Source: Pithys albifrons albifrons
Taxonomy: Eukaryota; Chordata; Aves; Passeriformes; Thamnophilidae
Assembly (NCBI RefSeq): GCF_047495875.1
Contig: NC_092466.1
Span: forward strand, 18,720,561-18,784,560
Length of the DNA stretch: 64,000 nt
Direction of reading: 5' to 3'
Both the position numbers and the translations under genes were made by a program. The notes below the pieces were generated by a model, which saw nothing but the letters and a program-made list of their open reading frames with translations, searched no databases and was not told where the DNA came from. Shown piece after piece: positions 62,954 to 64,000 of the stretch (its first letter is position 1; each line of letters starts with the position of its first letter).

Positions 62954-62966
62954 TCACTAGAGGGCA
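62954..62966 (+). promoter_or_regulatory. CTCF-like motif, plus strand
   Basis: The sequence 'tcactagagggca' matches the CTCF core consensus CCASYAGRKGGCR at all positions except the first. It stands directly left of a CpG-dense patch and right of a purine tract, a setting in which real CTCF sites are often found. Binding is inferred, not shown. Its orientation is opposite to that of the candidate at 13056-13068. Confidence 0.5.
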
Positions 62967-62974
62967 CCCCAGGA

Positions 62975-63069
62975 CACGGAAACCGCCGCTGCGCCACCCG
63001 TGCCCGCAGCCCCGGGAGATGCGCGTGGTACCCCGGGATGCGGGGAGGGTACAGACCCGGCATTCGTGG
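62975..63069. promoter_or_regulatory. Small CpG-dense patch, island-like
   Basis: By hand count there are about thirteen CpG in 95 bases and GC is high, against a background where CpG is scarce. It includes two 'ccccggg' words and a 'gcgcg' word. At under 100 bases it is too short to meet usual CpG-island length rules, but it could be a promoter core, an unmethylated regulatory element or the edge of a first exon. An ATG at 63019 opens only 18 codons and does not support a coding start. Confidence 0.5.
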
Positions 63070-64000
63070 CTCTGAGGTTGAACCTACATTTTGGGTTTAA
63101 CTGGGATCAGGGATGTGAAGCCCTGTCCCTATTTACTTTGCACCACAGAGCTGTCTCTGAATGTGTGAATTAAATGGCTTTGGGATGAAACAAAGTCATA
63201 AAATGAAGTCCAGAAGGGCATGTACTCCACCTGCTAAATAGAAATTCAGTCCTTGGGGCAAGACTACAACTAGGCTAAAGACAAACCCTGAGAATGGAAT
63301 AACTGCTTTGCTCTACAGATCTGTTCTTACTGCACCACACAAGTTGTTAATACAGATGAAACCATGAGGGCCCCTGGTCTTTGCTGAGGGAGAATGCAGC
63401 TGGAAACTTTGTTTCAGTCTGAAAATCCCTGAAGACTATAGATATTTGGGTTATGGTGTTCTGTTCATGCCTATCCTAAATTAAAGCAAATAACAGAAAA
63501 AAAACAAACAAAAAATCCTAAACCAAACAAACAACAAACTCCCCAAGACACACAGGAATCACATTTGATTAGTCAAAACAAAGCCTGAAACAAATGAGAT
63601 GGGCGCTGTAAGGAACCCTGACCATTTTGACAGGGACTTTGGGATGGATCTTTTTTCCTCTGACTCAGGTCATTTCAGTTCTAATGCTCTGGTCATCAGT
63701 GCATCAGTTTCCCATGGAGAAAGTATAAAGGCAGAGCTGAGCTTGGCCCTGGCCAGACCTCCCAGGTACCTCTTCTTGCTGGGAATAGAGAACCTTTATT
63801 GTTGAGGTCTAGGTTCCTCGAAATGGCCTGCAAGCTCAGTGAACCTGAACAGTTCAAGCGAAACCCAAGCAAAGCCACACAGTTTGAAACACTCTTGGAA
63901 TAAAATCCCCTCCACGGCGTCAGCTTGGTGCTCAAGGGGAGAGGCAGAACACTGCAAACTTGGCTCTGTTTTACCCTAAGCTTTCAGGAAACTCCTCACA
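63070..64000. other. Unique DNA right of the CpG patch, no gene
   Basis: No gene is recognised. If the CpG patch is a promoter, its transcript could start here, but frames of 68 codons (63599-63805, plus) and 79 codons (63696-63935, minus) overlap and look like chance. An AAAC-type tract at 63495-63540 is listed separately. The window ends without any feature running off the edge that I can identify. Confidence 0.6.
63495..63540. repeat. A/C-rich low-complexity tract
   Basis: AAAC, AACAAAC and ACCAAAC words with one short 'tcct' interruption on the plus strand; the rightmost member of the AAAC/GTTT series. Confidence 0.8.

Noticed and set aside
62700..62957. 85-codon minus-strand frame with a Phe/Leu stretch like a membrane segment
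   Set aside because: It is produced by the 130-base A/G tract; the apparent membrane segment is low-complexity DNA.
1..64000. CRISPR arrays, operons, phage or endogenous retrovirus genes, tRNA and rRNA genes
   Set aside because: I looked for spaced direct repeats, LTR pairs, gag/pol/env-like frames and tRNA B-box-like words and saw none that hold up. The DNA has the character of vertebrate non-coding sequence.

Overview
The window looks like non-coding nuclear DNA from a bird. The basis is its interspersed repeats. CR1 retrotransposon remnants are the only transposable elements I can recognise with confidence. One of them (54056-54212) has the wording of avian CR1 3' ends, and others belong to older CR1 types shared among sauropsids. 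Three weak MIR-like scraps and short A/T, A/C and G/T low-complexity tracts make up most of the rest. The DNA is AT-rich by eye and CpG-poor, as expected for a methylated vertebrate genome. I cannot assign a species. I saw nothing bacterial, viral or organellar.

I could not identify a protein-coding gene. The longest ATG-to-stop frame is 171 codons (24888-25403, minus). That is roughly what chance gives in 64 kb read six ways: about 2000 ATGs, each with a probability near (61/64)^170 of staying open. None of the longer frames resembles a protein family I know, and several overlap equally long frames on the other strand. The window is therefore intergenic or lies inside one or more long introns. 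Small exons cannot be excluded. One stretch (20265-20465) has exon-like borders and is flagged as a hypothesis only.

Layout: 1-9449 is unique DNA with two long poly-T runs and a G14 run. An old sense-strand CR1 lies at 9450-9630. Unique DNA with faint old repeats follows to 13657, then a short antisense CR1 end and a pair of complementary G/T and A/C tracts (13101-13177 and 14510-14590). From 14591 to 38913 is mostly unique DNA with a few candidate conserved or regulatory patches (19330-19530, 36871-36960). Four antisense CR1 remnants follow between 38914 and 54212. The largest (38914-40035) still shows a decayed reverse transcriptase. A sense CR1 3' end lies at 61375-61712. The right end holds the most distinctive stretch: a 130-base purine tract (62738-62867), a close match to the CTCF motif (62954-62966) and a 95-base CpG-dense patch (62975-63069), all within about 330 bases.

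No genes are seen to work together here, and I found no new biological system. The observations most worth checking are the 62.7-63.1 kb boundary or promoter-like cluster, the two divergent CTCF-like motifs, and the recurring AAAC/GTTT tracts.
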